From positions 24,296 through 88,295 of the forward strand of contig JAPYUM010000004.1 of assembly GCA_029940535.1 (NCBI GenBank): a DNA stretch of 64,000 bases, written 5' to 3'. Positions within the stretch are counted from its first letter, which is position 1, and each line of letters opens with the position of its first letter. Source of the stretch: Vicinamibacterales bacterium (GTDB taxonomy: Bacteria > Acidobacteriota > Vicinamibacteria > Vicinamibacterales > UBA8438). Below are positions 7,766 through 17,793 of the stretch, piece after piece. The notes beneath the pieces were generated by a model, which was not told where the DNA came from, searched no databases, and saw only the letters and a list, made by a program, of their open reading frames with translations. Position numbers and translations under genes: made by a program.

Positions 7766-10032
7766 GCGGGCACGAGCGTGGAGCGACGGCGTGGCCGGCC
7801 GAGACGGTGCTGGATCGGATTCGCGAGCGCGTGGGTCACCCCGCCACCATGCGGGAGATCGTTCGCGTGCTGGACATTTCGCCGGATGAACGGTCTCGGT
7901 TTCGTCGTCGGATTCGGCAACTCGTCGAGACAGGCGAGATGATTCGCATCCGGGGCAACCGCTATGGCGTCGCCGACCGGATGAATCTCGTGGTGGGTCG
8001 CCTGCAGGTCAATCCCCGGGGGTTCGGTTTCGTGACGCCGGAGCATCACGTGGAGCGAACCGGTGAGGATATTTACGTGGCGGGGGTCAATTTGCATCAC
8101 GCGTTGCACGGCGACCGGGTGGCGGTGCGCATCGAGCGATCCGACGGCCGCTCGGAGGGGCGTATCGTGCGCGTGCTCGAGCGTGCCCACCACGATGTCG
8201 TGGGCCGGTATGACGTTGACGAGAGTGGCGTAGGTTTCGTCGCGCCGTTCGATCCACGGGTTGTCATGGACGTGCAGATTCCGGTCGGCGCGGCCGGCGA
8301 GGCTCGTTCTGACCAGATGGTGGTTGCGGAGATCGATCGGTGGCCCACGGGAACCCGCAACCCGGTCGGTCATGTCGTCGAGGTGCTGGGAGCCGTGGAC
8401 GATCCGGCGGTCGATACCGAGTTGATCGTCAGGAAGTATCACATTCCCGACCGGCATGACCCGACGGCGGTGGCCGAGGCGGAACGGTTGGGAGACGTGG
8501 TCGCGCGCGCCGATCGGCGCGGCCGAACCGACTTTCGGGAGATGGTCACGGTCACCATTGATGGAGAGACCGCCCGCGACTTTGACGACGCCATCACCCT
8601 CGAGCCATTGCCGGACGGCCATCACTGGTTGGGCGTGCACATCGCCGACGTGGCCCATTATGTGCGGGAAGGCAGCGCACTCGACCAGTGCGCGTATACG
8701 CGCGGCACCTCGGTCTACTTCCCGGAACGGGCACTGCACATGTTTCCGGCTCCGCTGGCGACCGGGCTGTGCAGTCTGAACCCCGGCGTTGACCGTCTCG
8801 TGCAGTCCGTTCTGATGGAGGTCGATCGGCGAGGCGCCGTCGTGCGGTTCGAACTCCACGACGGGGTGATTCGATCCGACGCACGGATGACCTATACGGC
8901 GGTTGACGCGATCCTGACCGAGCGAGACGCCGGGACCCGCAAGACGCACGCGGCACTGGTGCCACTCTTCGAAGCCATGGAGACCGTGTATCGGCGATTG
9001 CACGCGCGTCGTGTTCGCCGCGGGTCTATTGACTTTGACCTGAAGGCGACTCGTCTGGTGCTCGACGAGGCCGGACTGGTCGAGGACATCGTGGCCGCTG
9101 ATCGCAACGTGGCCCATCGCATCATCGAGGAGTTCATGCTCGTGGCGAACGAGACGGTGGCTGGGTATCTGCAAGACAGCGGTGCGCCGGCGTTGTTTCG
9201 GGTCCACCCGGTTCCGGACCCCATGAAGGTGGCTGAGTTCGACGCGTTTGCGAGCTCGCTGGGGTATGGGCTCGGCGTACCGGCTGAGCAGGTGCGACCG
9301 CGGCACTTCCAGCAGCTTCTGAAGCGTCTCCACGGACAGCCGGAGGAACGGCCGGTGGCGTTGCTGATGCTCCGAACGATGCAGAAGGCCCAGTACGACC
9401 CGATCAACGTCGGGCACTTCGGGCTGGCCTCAAAGACCTACACGCACTTCACGTCCCCCATTCGTCGATACCCCGACCTTGTCGTGCACCGCCTGCTCCG
9501 CGAGCGGCGTACACGTGAGCTGTCGCCCCAGCGGCAGGACGAGCTCAGAGATGAGCTGCCGGAGGTGGGACAACACACATCGGCGATGGAGCGCCGAGCC
9601 GAGGAAGCGGAACGCGAGATCATCCAGTGGAAGAAGGTCCGATTCATGACGGACAAGGTGGGTGACGAATTCACCGGCTACGTGACCGGCGTGACTGGGT
9701 TCGGGCTGTTTGTCGAGTTGATCGAGCATTTCGTAGAAGGTCTGGTTCACATTTCGAGCATGGCCGACGACTACTACCGCTTCTTGGACGCCGACCATGC
9801 CCTGTTCGGGGAGAACACCGGTAAGACCTACAAACTGGGCGACACGGTGGCGGTGCAGGTCGTTCGGGTCGACACGGCACGACGTCAGATCGATCTCGGA
9901 CTGGTGGAGATACTCGAGGCGGTTCGCGAGTCGGAGCGCAATCGAGGGCCGAGCCGGAGTCGGGTCGCCCCGCGGGGACAACCGCCCGGGGGCGTGCGAC
10001 GGGGAACTCGCCGACGCCGCACCCGCCGATAG
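7762..10032 (+). CDS. rnr: Ribonuclease R (RNase II/R family)
   Basis: Processive 3'-to-5' exoribonuclease that degrades structured RNA. The ORF track begins at 7366 inside the kinase gene; the GTG at 7762 overlapping the kinase TGA gives a sensible 756-aa protein beginning SGHERGATAWPAETVLDRI. Domains in order: N-terminal winged helix (TMREIVRVLDISPDERS), cold-shock RNA-binding domains (GRLQVNPRGFGFVTPE), catalytic RNB domain with ETARDFDDAITLE holding the metal-binding Asp residues, HFTSPIRRYPDLVVHR, and a C-terminal S1 domain (GDEFTGYVTGVTGFGLFVEL) ending in an Arg-rich tail. The long antisense ORF across it is a shadow. Confidence 0.96.
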   Translation: MSGHERGATAWPAETVLDRIRERVGHPATMREIVRVLDISPDERSRFRRRIRQLVETGEMIRIRGNRYGVADRMNLVVGRLQVNPRGFGFVTPEHHVERTGEDIYVAGVNLHHALHGDRVAVRIERSDGRSEGRIVRVLERAHHDVVGRYDVDESGVGFVAPFDPRVVMDVQIPVGAAGEARSDQMVVAEIDRWPTGTRNPVGHVVEVLGAVDDPAVDTELIVRKYHIPDRHDPTAVAEAERLGDVVARADRRGRTDFREMVTVTIDGETARDFDDAITLEPLPDGHHWLGVHIADVAHYVREGSALDQCAYTRGTSVYFPERALHMFPAPLATGLCSLNPGVDRLVQSVLMEVDRRGAVVRFELHDGVIRSDARMTYTAVDAILTERDAGTRKTHAALVPLFEAMETVYRRLHARRVRRGSIDFDLKATRLVLDEAGLVEDIVAADRNVAHRIIEEFMLVANETVAGYLQDSGAPALFRVHPVPDPMKVAEFDAFASSLGYGLGVPAEQVRPRHFQQLLKRLHGQPEERPVALLMLRTMQKAQYDPINVGHFGLASKTYTHFTSPIRRYPDLVVHRLLRERRTRELSPQRQDELRDELPEVGQHTSAMERRAEEAEREIIQWKKVRFMTDKVGDEFTGYVTGVTGFGLFVELIEHFVEGLVHISSMADDYYRFLDADHALFGENTGKTYKLGDTVAVQVVRVDTARRQIDLGLVEILEAVRESERNRGPSRSRVAPRGQPPGGVRRGTRRRRTRR

Positions 10033-10078
10033 TGCCCATGTTTCACCGCGACGGTAGAGAACTGGCGAGGGACACAGC

Positions 10079-12049
10079 GTGACACGGTATGTGGTCGTCG
10101 GCACCGCGGGTCATATCGATCATGGGAAGAGCGCGCTCGTCAAGGCCTTGACGGGGACGGATCCCGATCGGCTCAAGGAGGAGAAGTCTCGAGGTATCAC
10201 CATCGATTTGGGGTTCGCGCATCTTGACGGCGGCGACACACAGCTGGCGTTTGTTGATGTGCCAGGCCATGAGCGGTTCGTCAAGAACATGCTGGCCGGG
10301 GCGAGTGGCGTGGACGGCGTCCTCTTGGTGGTGGCGGCCGACGAGTCGGTCATGCCGCAGACTCGCGAGCATTTCGACATCTGTCGACTGCTCGGCGTGT
10401 CCGGAGGCGTCATCGCGCTGACCAAGGCGGACCTGGTCGATGCGGAGACGGTCGAACTGGTGAGTATGGAAACCGCGGAGTTGGTGTCCGGCTCATTTCT
10501 CGCCGATGCGCCGGTGGTGCCAGTGTCAGCCAAGACCGGAGCGGGCCTGGCCGACCTGAGGGCGGCGCTCCTCGAGATGGCCCGACGAGCCGGTCGACGG
10601 CCAACCGACGGACCGGTGCGGTTGCCGATAGACCGTGCGTTTTCCGTCAAGGGATTTGGCACGGTGGTGACGGGCACGCTCGTGTCCGGTCGGATGACGG
10701 CCGGCACCGCCCTGCGAGTGCTGCCGGCTGGACGAGACATCAAGATCCGTGGGTTGCAGGTCCACGGGGTATCGCAGTCGGCTGCGGTGGCCGGACAACG
10801 CGTGGCGGCGAATCTGTCAGGGGTCGAGGTGGCGGAGATCGCGCGTGGCGATACCGCCGTCACGCCGGGGCGTTTCGATGCCACCAGGCGTCTGGATGCG
10901 CTACTCGATCTGCTTCCGGCCGCGCGTCGCCTGCGGCATGGGGCGCGGGTGCGCTTTCATCAGGGAACCAGTGAAGTGCTGGGTCGTGTCGCGATCGGGC
11001 CCCTGGTCGATCGTTCCGGCGCGTCCGCCGAGCCGGGCGACGACGACGAGCATGAGGACGCGCCCGGAGCGCTGCAACCCGGGGGCCGTGCCTTCGTGCG
11101 GTTGCGACTCGAGTCACCGGCGGTGTTGACCCGCGGCGACCGGTTCATTCTCCGCGCGTACTCGCCCCCGCTCACCATTGCCGGCGGGCTCGTGATTGAC
11201 CCGCAGCCGCCGCGCGGGGGGATGCGCACCGCGGCGGGGCGCCGACGTCTCGAACGATTGCGCGTCGGTCTGGGAGCGGAGGAGGCCGGCGAGGACGAAG
11301 CGGTCACCTTGCTGGTCGGTGAGCGCGGTATCGCCGGCATTCCCGTGGCGGAGCTACTCACCCGAGCTGGTCTGCGTACGGACACCGCGGATGGGCTGAT
11401 CGACCAGCTCGAGTCGGCCGGCACGATTCGACGAATCGCCGGTCTCGTGGTCGATACCGCCGCGTTGTCGGCGGTCGCCGAGCGTCTCGTGGCGCTGGTG
11501 ACCGCGTACCACGCGGAACAGCCGTTGAGTGAGGGCGCCCCCCGCGAGGAGGTGCGCGAGCGGCTGTTTCGCCAGGCGGACCCTGCGGTGTTCGACGCCG
11601 TCATCAAGGACCTGGTGCAGGCCGGGCGTGTGGTGGCACGCGATCGGTTGGCGCTGGCGAGCCACCAGGTGACGTTGTCACCGGAAGAGGCACGGATCAG
11701 CGAGGCGGTGCAGGTCTTGCTGGCGGATGCGGGGTTGTCACCTCCAGCGGTCGCGCTCGTGCCTGGCCAACTCGGGTGCGATCCAGATCCGCTCGACCGG
11801 GTCTTGCGTTGGCTGGTGCGTGAGGCCACCGTGGTCAGGGTGGGGGCGTTAGTGTTCGATGCCTTGGCGCTCGACGGCCTGAAACAGGATATCCGACAGA
11901 TGGAGACGGTCGAGCAGCCGGCGCGTATCGACGTCGGCACGTTCAAGGAACGTTACGGGGTCAGCCGAAAGTTTGCGATCCCACTGCTCGAGTATTTGGA
12001 CCGGGAGCGCGTGACGAGGCGCATGGGGCAATACCGGATCGTGCTATGA
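10079..12049 (+). CDS. selB: Selenocysteine-specific translation elongation factor SelB
   Basis: SelB brings Sec-tRNA(Sec) to UGA codons followed by a SECIS hairpin. The 656-aa product has an EF-Tu-like GTPase domain: G1 [29 protein letters not shown]3 [13 protein letters not shown]4 TKAD, then the beta-barrel domains ([16 protein letters not shown]) and C-terminal winged-helix repeats (about residues 390-656) that bind SECIS RNA. The GTG start follows a GCGAGG-like region 46 bp after rnr. selA, selD and tRNA-Sec were not seen in the window, so selenocysteine use is implied but not demonstrated here. Confidence 0.95.
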   Translation: MTRYVVVGTAGHIDHGKSALVKALTGTDPDRLKEEKSRGITIDLGFAHLDGGDTQLAFVDVPGHERFVKNMLAGASGVDGVLLVVAADESVMPQTREHFDICRLLGVSGGVIALTKADLVDAETVELVSMETAELVSGSFLADAPVVPVSAKTGAGLADLRAALLEMARRAGRRPTDGPVRLPIDRAFSVKGFGTVVTGTLVSGRMTAGTALRVLPAGRDIKIRGLQVHGVSQSAAVAGQRVAANLSGVEVAEIARGDTAVTPGRFDATRRLDALLDLLPAARRLRHGARVRFHQGTSEVLGRVAIGPLVDRSGASAEPGDDDEHEDAPGALQPGGRAFVRLRLESPAVLTRGDRFILRAYSPPLTIAGGLVIDPQPPRGGMRTAAGRRRLERLRVGLGAEEAGEDEAVTLLVGERGIAGIPVAELLTRAGLRTDTADGLIDQLESAGTIRRIAGLVVDTAALSAVAERLVALVTAYHAEQPLSEGAPREEVRERLFRQADPAVFDAVIKDLVQAGRVVARDRLALASHQVTLSPEEARISEAVQVLLADAGLSPPAVALVPGQLGCDPDPLDRVLRWLVREATVVRVGALVFDALALDGLKQDIRQMETVEQPARIDVGTFKERYGVSRKFAIPLLEYLDRERVTRRMGQYRIVL

Positions 12050-12081
12050 GGCGACTTCGCCGTCGCCAGGTGCCTCCGTCT

Positions 12082-12110
12082 TTGCCAACGATGGTGTCTG
12101 TCGGTAGACT
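12082..12110 (+). promoter_or_regulatory. Candidate promoter for the 12.2-kb gene
   Basis: TTGCCA (12082-12087) and TAGACT (12105-12110) with a 17-bp spacer lie between selB and the next gene, in an AT-richer patch. The ATG at 12191 is about 80 bp downstream. Confidence 0.35.
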
Positions 12111-12190
12111 AAAATAACCACCGGGGCGTGTGTGATCCGAGGCGATCGGCGAATACTCGATGGCGGCGCGCCGGTGATGCGAGGGTAGGT

Positions 12191-12649
12191 ATGAGCGACG
12201 AAGAGCGACAGAGTTTTACGGTTGGGGTCTTCCAGGATACAGAGTGGGCGGAACGCGGACTGGAGGCGCTGGCGAAGGAGGGGTTCCCGTCTGAGTCCCT
12301 GTCGATGATCAGCAAAGAATCGCCTGAGGCCTCGGCGCTGTTCCAGCGCACATTCGCGGTCGACGGCACGGCGTTGGACATCGTCCGGATCGGCCCGGTC
12401 GTGGCTCACGGACCACTTCTGGGCACACTGCAGGGGCGTTCGCGTGATCTGGACACGTCCGGTGTCTCGGCGACGATGCGTCGCGCTGGTTTTCAAACGC
12501 ATGACGGGTTTATTTTCGAAACCCTGACCGCGCGTGGCGGCGTGCTGGTTGCCGTGCACAGCGAACCGCGCGCGGCCGACGCACTGGCCGTGATGTTTGC
12601 GTATGGTGGCGGCAATGCGGCTATAGGGGCGTGGGCAGGACGAGTCTAA
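12191..12649 (+). CDS. Small protein resembling general stress protein 17M-type domains
   Basis: A 152-aa protein from the ATG at 12191, which has a GAGGGTAGG ribosome-binding site; the longer track start at 12128 adds a low-quality N-terminus. The opening FTVGVFQDTEWAERGLEALAKEGFPSESLSMISKE resembles the alpha/beta start of general stress protein 17M/DUF1269-like proteins, in which a VGVF..ALxxLxxxGF pattern recurs. The C-terminus contains GGVLVAVHSEPRAADALAVMFAYGG. No membrane segment is obvious. It stands alone between selB and the TonB-family gene. The family call is tentative. Confidence 0.6.
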   Translation: MSDEERQSFTVGVFQDTEWAERGLEALAKEGFPSESLSMISKESPEASALFQRTFAVDGTALDIVRIGPVVAHGPLLGTLQGRSRDLDTSGVSATMRRAGFQTHDGFIFETLTARGGVLVAVHSEPRAADALAVMFAYGGGNAAIGAWAGRV

Positions 12650-12829
12650 ACGGCTCCCTCTGACGTCTGACTACGTGGTGCGGCCTGAACCAGTGGTGGA
12701 GGGCGGGTGACTTCGACACGGAAGACGGGCATCGGTGTAGCCCAGGGAGGTCAGTCAGGACCACCGGGGCTGTAGCTAGGTTCGTGCACAAAGTCCGCAA
12801 TCTGTTGATACAGTGTTAGTTCGGGGTCA

Positions 12830-12858
12830 GGGTGCCCCAAACGCCCGGCCGGGCACCC
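12830..12858. repeat. GC-rich hairpin upstream of the TonB-family gene
   Basis: GGGTGCCC (12830-12837) and GGGCACCC (12851-12858) form a perfect 8-bp stem with a 13-nt loop. If translation starts at 12925 it lies in the gap or leader. No T-run follows, so it is not an obvious intrinsic terminator. The rest of the 275-bp gap (12650-12924) shows no other feature I can support. Confidence 0.45.
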
Positions 12859-12924
12859 CGATTGCAGCGTGTGTGTTCGACAGTCGGTGACGAGAACGCA
12901 GTAATTAGGAAGGGAGCGCGTCGC

Positions 12925-13944
12925 GTGAACGGCCTGGACCTCGGACCCGTACGGTTTGCTCCCGGGGCGTCGTACACGCCGCCCGCGCGTCGGGGGCGCA
13001 AGCGGCGCGGGGCTGGGGCGTTGCGGGCTGCGATGCAGGTCGCCACCACCGATGTTGCGGCCGGGGCCTGGCTCTCGATCCATCCAGACGGCGGGGCGTC
13101 GTATACGCCACTGCTCTCCGTCCAGCCCGAGCGTGTGCGCGGTGCGCTCGGCGCGTCTCTCGCGAGTCATGCCGTGCTTGTGCTCTTTTTCTTCTTGGCG
13201 CTGCGCGCGGCACCGCCTGAGGAGATTATTGTCGCGATCGAGCGGGTCCCCTACGACAGCATTGTCTGGATTTCCCAAGAAGGTCCTGGCGGGGGCGGTG
13301 GGGGCGGCGGCAACGAGTCGTTGGAGATGCCGCGCGAGGTCGAAGTTGAGGGGGCGGATGACATCAACATTCCGATCGAAGAGCCGGAGGAGTTTGTCGC
13401 GCCACCGGAAATCGCTCCTGAGCCAGAGGAGATTCCGCTCGAAGCGCAGAACACCATTCGACTCTCTGCCGTCCCGATGGCCGCCGCCCCAAGGACGCGG
13501 ACCGGGGTGCTGCAGGGGTTGATGGCCCGGTCTCTCGATTCGGCTGGCAGCGGGACGGGTGGCGGCGCGGGAGAGGGCGCTGGCGGCGGGATCGGTCCGG
13601 GACAGGGCGACGGGCTTGGTCCTGGGACGGGTGGAGGATCGGGCGGAGGCCCTTACCGCCCCGGCAACGGGGTTGAGACCCCACAACCGCTGAATCAGGT
13701 GCGACCGAATTACACCTCGGAGGCGATGCGGGCGAAAATCCAGGGCGAGGTCGTCATCGAGGCAGTCGTCTTGCCGGACGGCACCGTGGGCGATGTCAAG
13801 GTCGTGCGTTCACTAGACACCAACTTTGGCCTGGACCAAGAGGCTCTGAAGGCCGCGCGTCAATGGCGGTTCAGGCCGGGCACCAGGTTCGGTGAACCCG
13901 TGGCCGTGCTCGTGACCATTGCGTTGACCTTTACCTTGCGGTGA
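12925..13944 (+). CDS. TonB-family energy transducer protein
   Basis: Links inner-membrane proton-motive force to outer-membrane transporters, by family. From the GTG at 12925, which has an AGGAAGGGAG ribosome-binding site, the protein is about 339 aa; the track start at 12832 lacks this. A single TM segment (ASHAVLVLFFFLALRAAP) is preceded by a cytoplasmic basic region; the periplasmic part is acidic and Pro-rich (EEPEEFVAPPEIAPEPEE), then a Gly-rich linker, then a TonB C-terminal domain: VRPNYTSEAMRAKIQGEVVIEAVVLPDGTVGDVKVVRSL and ALKAARQWRFRPGTRFGEPV. No ExbB/ExbD is nearby. The N-terminus ahead of the TM segment is unusually long and Arg-rich, so an internal start at 13031 (MQVATTDV) is possible. 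Confidence 0.85.
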   Translation: MNGLDLGPVRFAPGASYTPPARRGRKRRGAGALRAAMQVATTDVAAGAWLSIHPDGGASYTPLLSVQPERVRGALGASLASHAVLVLFFFLALRAAPPEEIIVAIERVPYDSIVWISQEGPGGGGGGGGNESLEMPREVEVEGADDINIPIEEPEEFVAPPEIAPEPEEIPLEAQNTIRLSAVPMAAAPRTRTGVLQGLMARSLDSAGSGTGGGAGEGAGGGIGPGQGDGLGPGTGGGSGGGPYRPGNGVETPQPLNQVRPNYTSEAMRAKIQGEVVIEAVVLPDGTVGDVKVVRSLDTNFGLDQEALKAARQWRFRPGTRFGEPVAVLVTIALTFTLR

Positions 13945-13992
13945 CGTACCGCGGCTGACAGGCGAGCACACGCCACTCAACACGGAAGCGGT

Positions 13993-14040
13993 AAAAAAAC
14001 GTGGGGGGTGCCCCGGTGGTGCCCGCCCCTCTTGTCGTCC
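13993..14040 (-). terminator. Possible terminator of groESL
   Basis: Downstream of the groL stop, the minus strand shows a G/C-rich segment with a short GGGG-CAC-CCCC hairpin followed by ACG and seven T (A-run 13993-13999 on the plus strand). The stem is short, so this is weak. It lies between convergent groL and the TonB-family gene. Confidence 0.35.
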
Positions 14041-14062
14041 GACGAGCCGGCGGCACGCCTGT

Positions 14063-15730
<1,668 letters not shown>

Positions 15731-15805
15731 TTATGAAAGGGTTATCCGCCGCGACTTCACTCCAGCGCTGGGTCTCGTCTCGGCTGAAACAGGTCCTGGT
15801 GCTTG

Positions 15806-16102
15806 TTACTGGATGACGCCCAATACCTCGTCCTCGCGCATGATCAAATACTCCTCGCCGTCGAGCTTGATCTCCTGGCCCGAGTACTTCCCGAAGAGGA
15901 TGGTGTCGCCTTCCTTGACGTCCATCGGCGCGAGGCCGCCATCGTCCTTGACCTTGCCCTTGCCCGCCGCCATGACCTTGCCCTGCTGGGGCTTTTCCTT
16001 GGCCGTGTCCGGGATGATGATCGAGCCGACGTGCTCGTCTCCTTCTTCATCCAGACGCAGGACGATGATTCGGTCGTGCAGCGGTCGTACTTTGATTGCC
16101 AT
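15806..16102 (-). CDS. groS: Co-chaperonin GroES
   Basis: Ten-kDa lid of the GroEL chamber. The ATG at 16102 yields 98 aa starting [21 protein letters not shown]; the longer track start at 16177 would run into the CIRCE operator and is rejected. The mobile loop ([19 protein letters not shown]), the [10 protein letters not shown] strand, [29 protein letters not shown] and total length all match the family. groL follows after about 90 bp, in the usual groES-groEL order. Confidence 0.98.
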   Translation of the reverse strand: MAIKVRPLHDRIIVLRLDEEGDEHVGSIIIPDTAKEKPQQGKVMAAGKGKVKDDGGLAPMDVKEGDTILFGKYSGQEIKLDGEEYLIMREDEVLGVIQ

Positions 16103-16170
16103 GGTGTGTCCGACTCCCTTGAGTTGTTGATGAAAGGCCCCTCGAGCAAGGGGCGTGACCAGAGTTTGCA

Positions 16171-16197
16171 TTAGCACTCTCTGCAGTCGAGTGCTAA
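16171..16197 (-). promoter_or_regulatory. CIRCE operator (HrcA site) of groESL
   Basis: TTAGCACTC-N9-GAGTGCTAA is present as a perfect inverted repeat 69 bp upstream of the groS start. CIRCE is the binding site of the heat-shock repressor HrcA, so groESL is predicted to be HrcA-controlled. hrcA itself is not in the window. Confidence 0.97.
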
Positions 16198-16254
16198 TTC
16201 TATCGAGCGGGCGCGAAAACTGTCAACTCGCGCGGTCGGCCCGGGACGGTGCCG

Positions 16255-16464
16255 TCAGCCGGTGCGCTTGAGACGGTACTCGGTCACCTTCCGGCTGAGG
16301 GTATTGCGGTGCAGTCCGATCATCTTCGCGGCGCGGCCGACCTTGCCCTCTGAGCGGGCCAGGGCGCGGCTGATGAACCGGCGTTCGAACTCTTGGCGCG
16401 CATCGTCGTACCGGATGCCCTTCGCCACCATCTCGTCCACCAATCGGTTCAGCTCGTCGCGCAC
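16255..16464 (-). CDS. Fis-type helix-turn-helix protein
   Basis: A 69-aa protein from the GTG at 16464, which has a GGGGGA ribosome-binding site six bases upstream; the track extension to 16602 runs inside purC and lacks conservation. The C-terminal half FERRFISRALARSEGKVGRAAKMIGLHRNTLSRKVTEYRL is the Fis/NtrC C-terminal HTH (HTH_8), as in the last domain of sigma-54 activators, but with no ATPase or receiver. The N-terminal helix (DELNRLVDEMVAKGIRYDDAR) is dimerisation-like. It follows purC by 29 bp on the same strand and precedes the CIRCE. A small DNA-binding regulator is inferred; targets are unknown. Confidence 0.82.
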   Translation of the reverse strand: MRDELNRLVDEMVAKGIRYDDARQEFERRFISRALARSEGKVGRAAKMIGLHRNTLSRKVTEYRLKRTG

Positions 16465-16493
16465 TGTGGATCCCCCGTCACACCTGGGCTCGT

Positions 16494-17429
16494 CTACTGC
16501 AACTCCTGGCCTGTCAGGAGACGGTATGCCTCGAGATACTTCTCGCGGGTCTTGGCGATGACGGCATCCGGGAGCACGGGCGCCGGCGGTTGCCGGTTCC
16601 ACTGCACCGCATCCAAGTGATCGCGAACGAACTGTTTGTCGAAACTGGGTTGGGCCTGGTCGGGTCGATAGGTGTCCTTCGGCCAGAAGCGCGACGAGTC
16701 CGACGTGAGTGTTTCGTCGATCAGGATGAGCTCATCGCCGTCTTCAAGGTCGGCCGCGTCCTCGTGACCGGCCGCACGTATGAGGCCAAATTCGAACTTG
16801 GTGTCGGCCACGATGATGCCGCACGATTCCGCGTGCGCCGCGCCATGCGCGTAGAGCGCGAGCGTCAGTTCCCGAAGCCGCGCCATCAGTTTCGGGCCGA
16901 CCAGTTCGGCGGCCTCGGCCGCGCTGATGTTCTCGTCGTGACCGCTGGTCGCCTTGGTGGCTGGCGTGAAGATCGGTGCCGGCAATCGATCCGACTGTCG
17001 CAAGCCGTTCGGGAGCGCGACTCCGCACACCGACCGGGAACGCTGGTAATCCACCCAGCCAGAGCCGGCCAGGTACCCACGAGCGACACACTCGACGGGA
17101 ATCGGCTCGGTGCGGCGCACCAGCATGGAGCGCCCACGGAGGACATCGCCGTGTGGCAGACACGCGCCCGGGTAATCCTCGGGCGTCGTGGACACCAGAT
17201 GGTTCGGCACGATGTCTCCCGTGCGCGCAAACCAGAACGCCGACAGCTGGGTCAGGACCTTGCCCTTGTCCGGGATCATCGACCCCAACACCACGTCGTA
17301 GGCGGAGATCCTGTCGGTGGCCACCATAAGGAGGTGGTCGTCGACGGTGTACATGTCGCGTACTTTGCCGCGTCGGTGAAGGGTAAGACCGTGGAGGGCC
17401 GTTTCGAATAAGGGAACTGCAGACGTCAC
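16494..17429 (-). CDS. purC: Phosphoribosylaminoimidazole-succinocarboxamide synthase
   Basis: SAICAR synthase joins aspartate to CAIR using ATP in purine synthesis. The 311-aa product is the longer (ADE1-like) form. Motifs: HRRGKVRDMYTVDDHLLMVATDRISAYDVVLGSMIPDKGKVLTQLS at the N-terminus, ECVARGYLAGSGWVDYQ, ATKATSGHDENIS, IIVADTKFEFGL, and LIDETLTSDSSRFWP. Start ATG at 17429. It heads a minus-strand run with the Fis-type gene downstream, and is divergent from the membrane protein at 17794 across a 364-bp gap that holds structured element A. Confidence 0.97.
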   Translation of the reverse strand: MTSAVPLFETALHGLTLHRRGKVRDMYTVDDHLLMVATDRISAYDVVLGSMIPDKGKVLTQLSAFWFARTGDIVPNHLVSTTPEDYPGACLPHGDVLRGRSMLVRRTEPIPVECVARGYLAGSGWVDYQRSRSVCGVALPNGLRQSDRLPAPIFTPATKATSGHDENISAAEAAELVGPKLMARLRELTLALYAHGAAHAESCGIIVADTKFEFGLIRAAGHEDAADLEDGDELILIDETLTSDSSRFWPKDTYRPDQAQPSFDKQFVRDHLDAVQWNRQPPAPVLPDAVIAKTREKYLEAYRLLTGQELQ

Positions 17430-17445
17430 GGAGAGCCTCTCACGG

Positions 17446-17550
17446 TCGACGGGAGCGCCTGGCAGCCTGGGACGACACCCGGTGCTGCACCAGGGCTGGC
17501 TGTATTCGACCGAGAAGCAACGCCGTCAGCCGGGATGAAGCGCTCGTCGA
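17446..17550 (+). repeat. Structured intergenic element A (about 105 bp, diverged copy)
   Basis: Lies between divergent purC and the gene at 17794. It contains GACCGAGAAGCAACGCCG, the 3' half of the core shared with elements B, C and D. Its outer ends TCGACG..AGCGC and GCGCTCGTCGA are complementary, and an inner stem GGCTGGC/GTCAGCC encloses the core. The 5' half of the core is diverged. The rest of this 364-bp gap (17551-17793) shows nothing I can support. Confidence 0.6.
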
Positions 17551-17793
17551 ATGTGGCGGGGTTGTCACAACGGGCTGCTAGCTTACAGAACACTCGCTCA
17601 GGCGGCAAGAGCGAATGTGCTCGGAGTGCACCATGACGTCGTTGTAGTACAGTCGTCGGAGCTTGAACAATCGCATCCCTGAGCCGGCGGTCTTCCACCG
17701 ACAGGGCGGGCGTCCTGTCCCGTTCCGGAGCTGGTCGCAAGAGACGAGTGCCGATGGTGGCTGAGTGCCCCCTGCGCGCCATCGGCGTATCGC

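Noticed and set aside
7633-9417. 594-aa open frame antisense to rnr
   Set aside because: Shadow of the RNase R reading frame; high GC gives long open antisense frames and no domain is recognisable.
16090-16177. Longer groS start at 16177
   Set aside because: It would start inside the CIRCE operator and lacks homology; the ATG at 16102 matches the conserved N-terminus.
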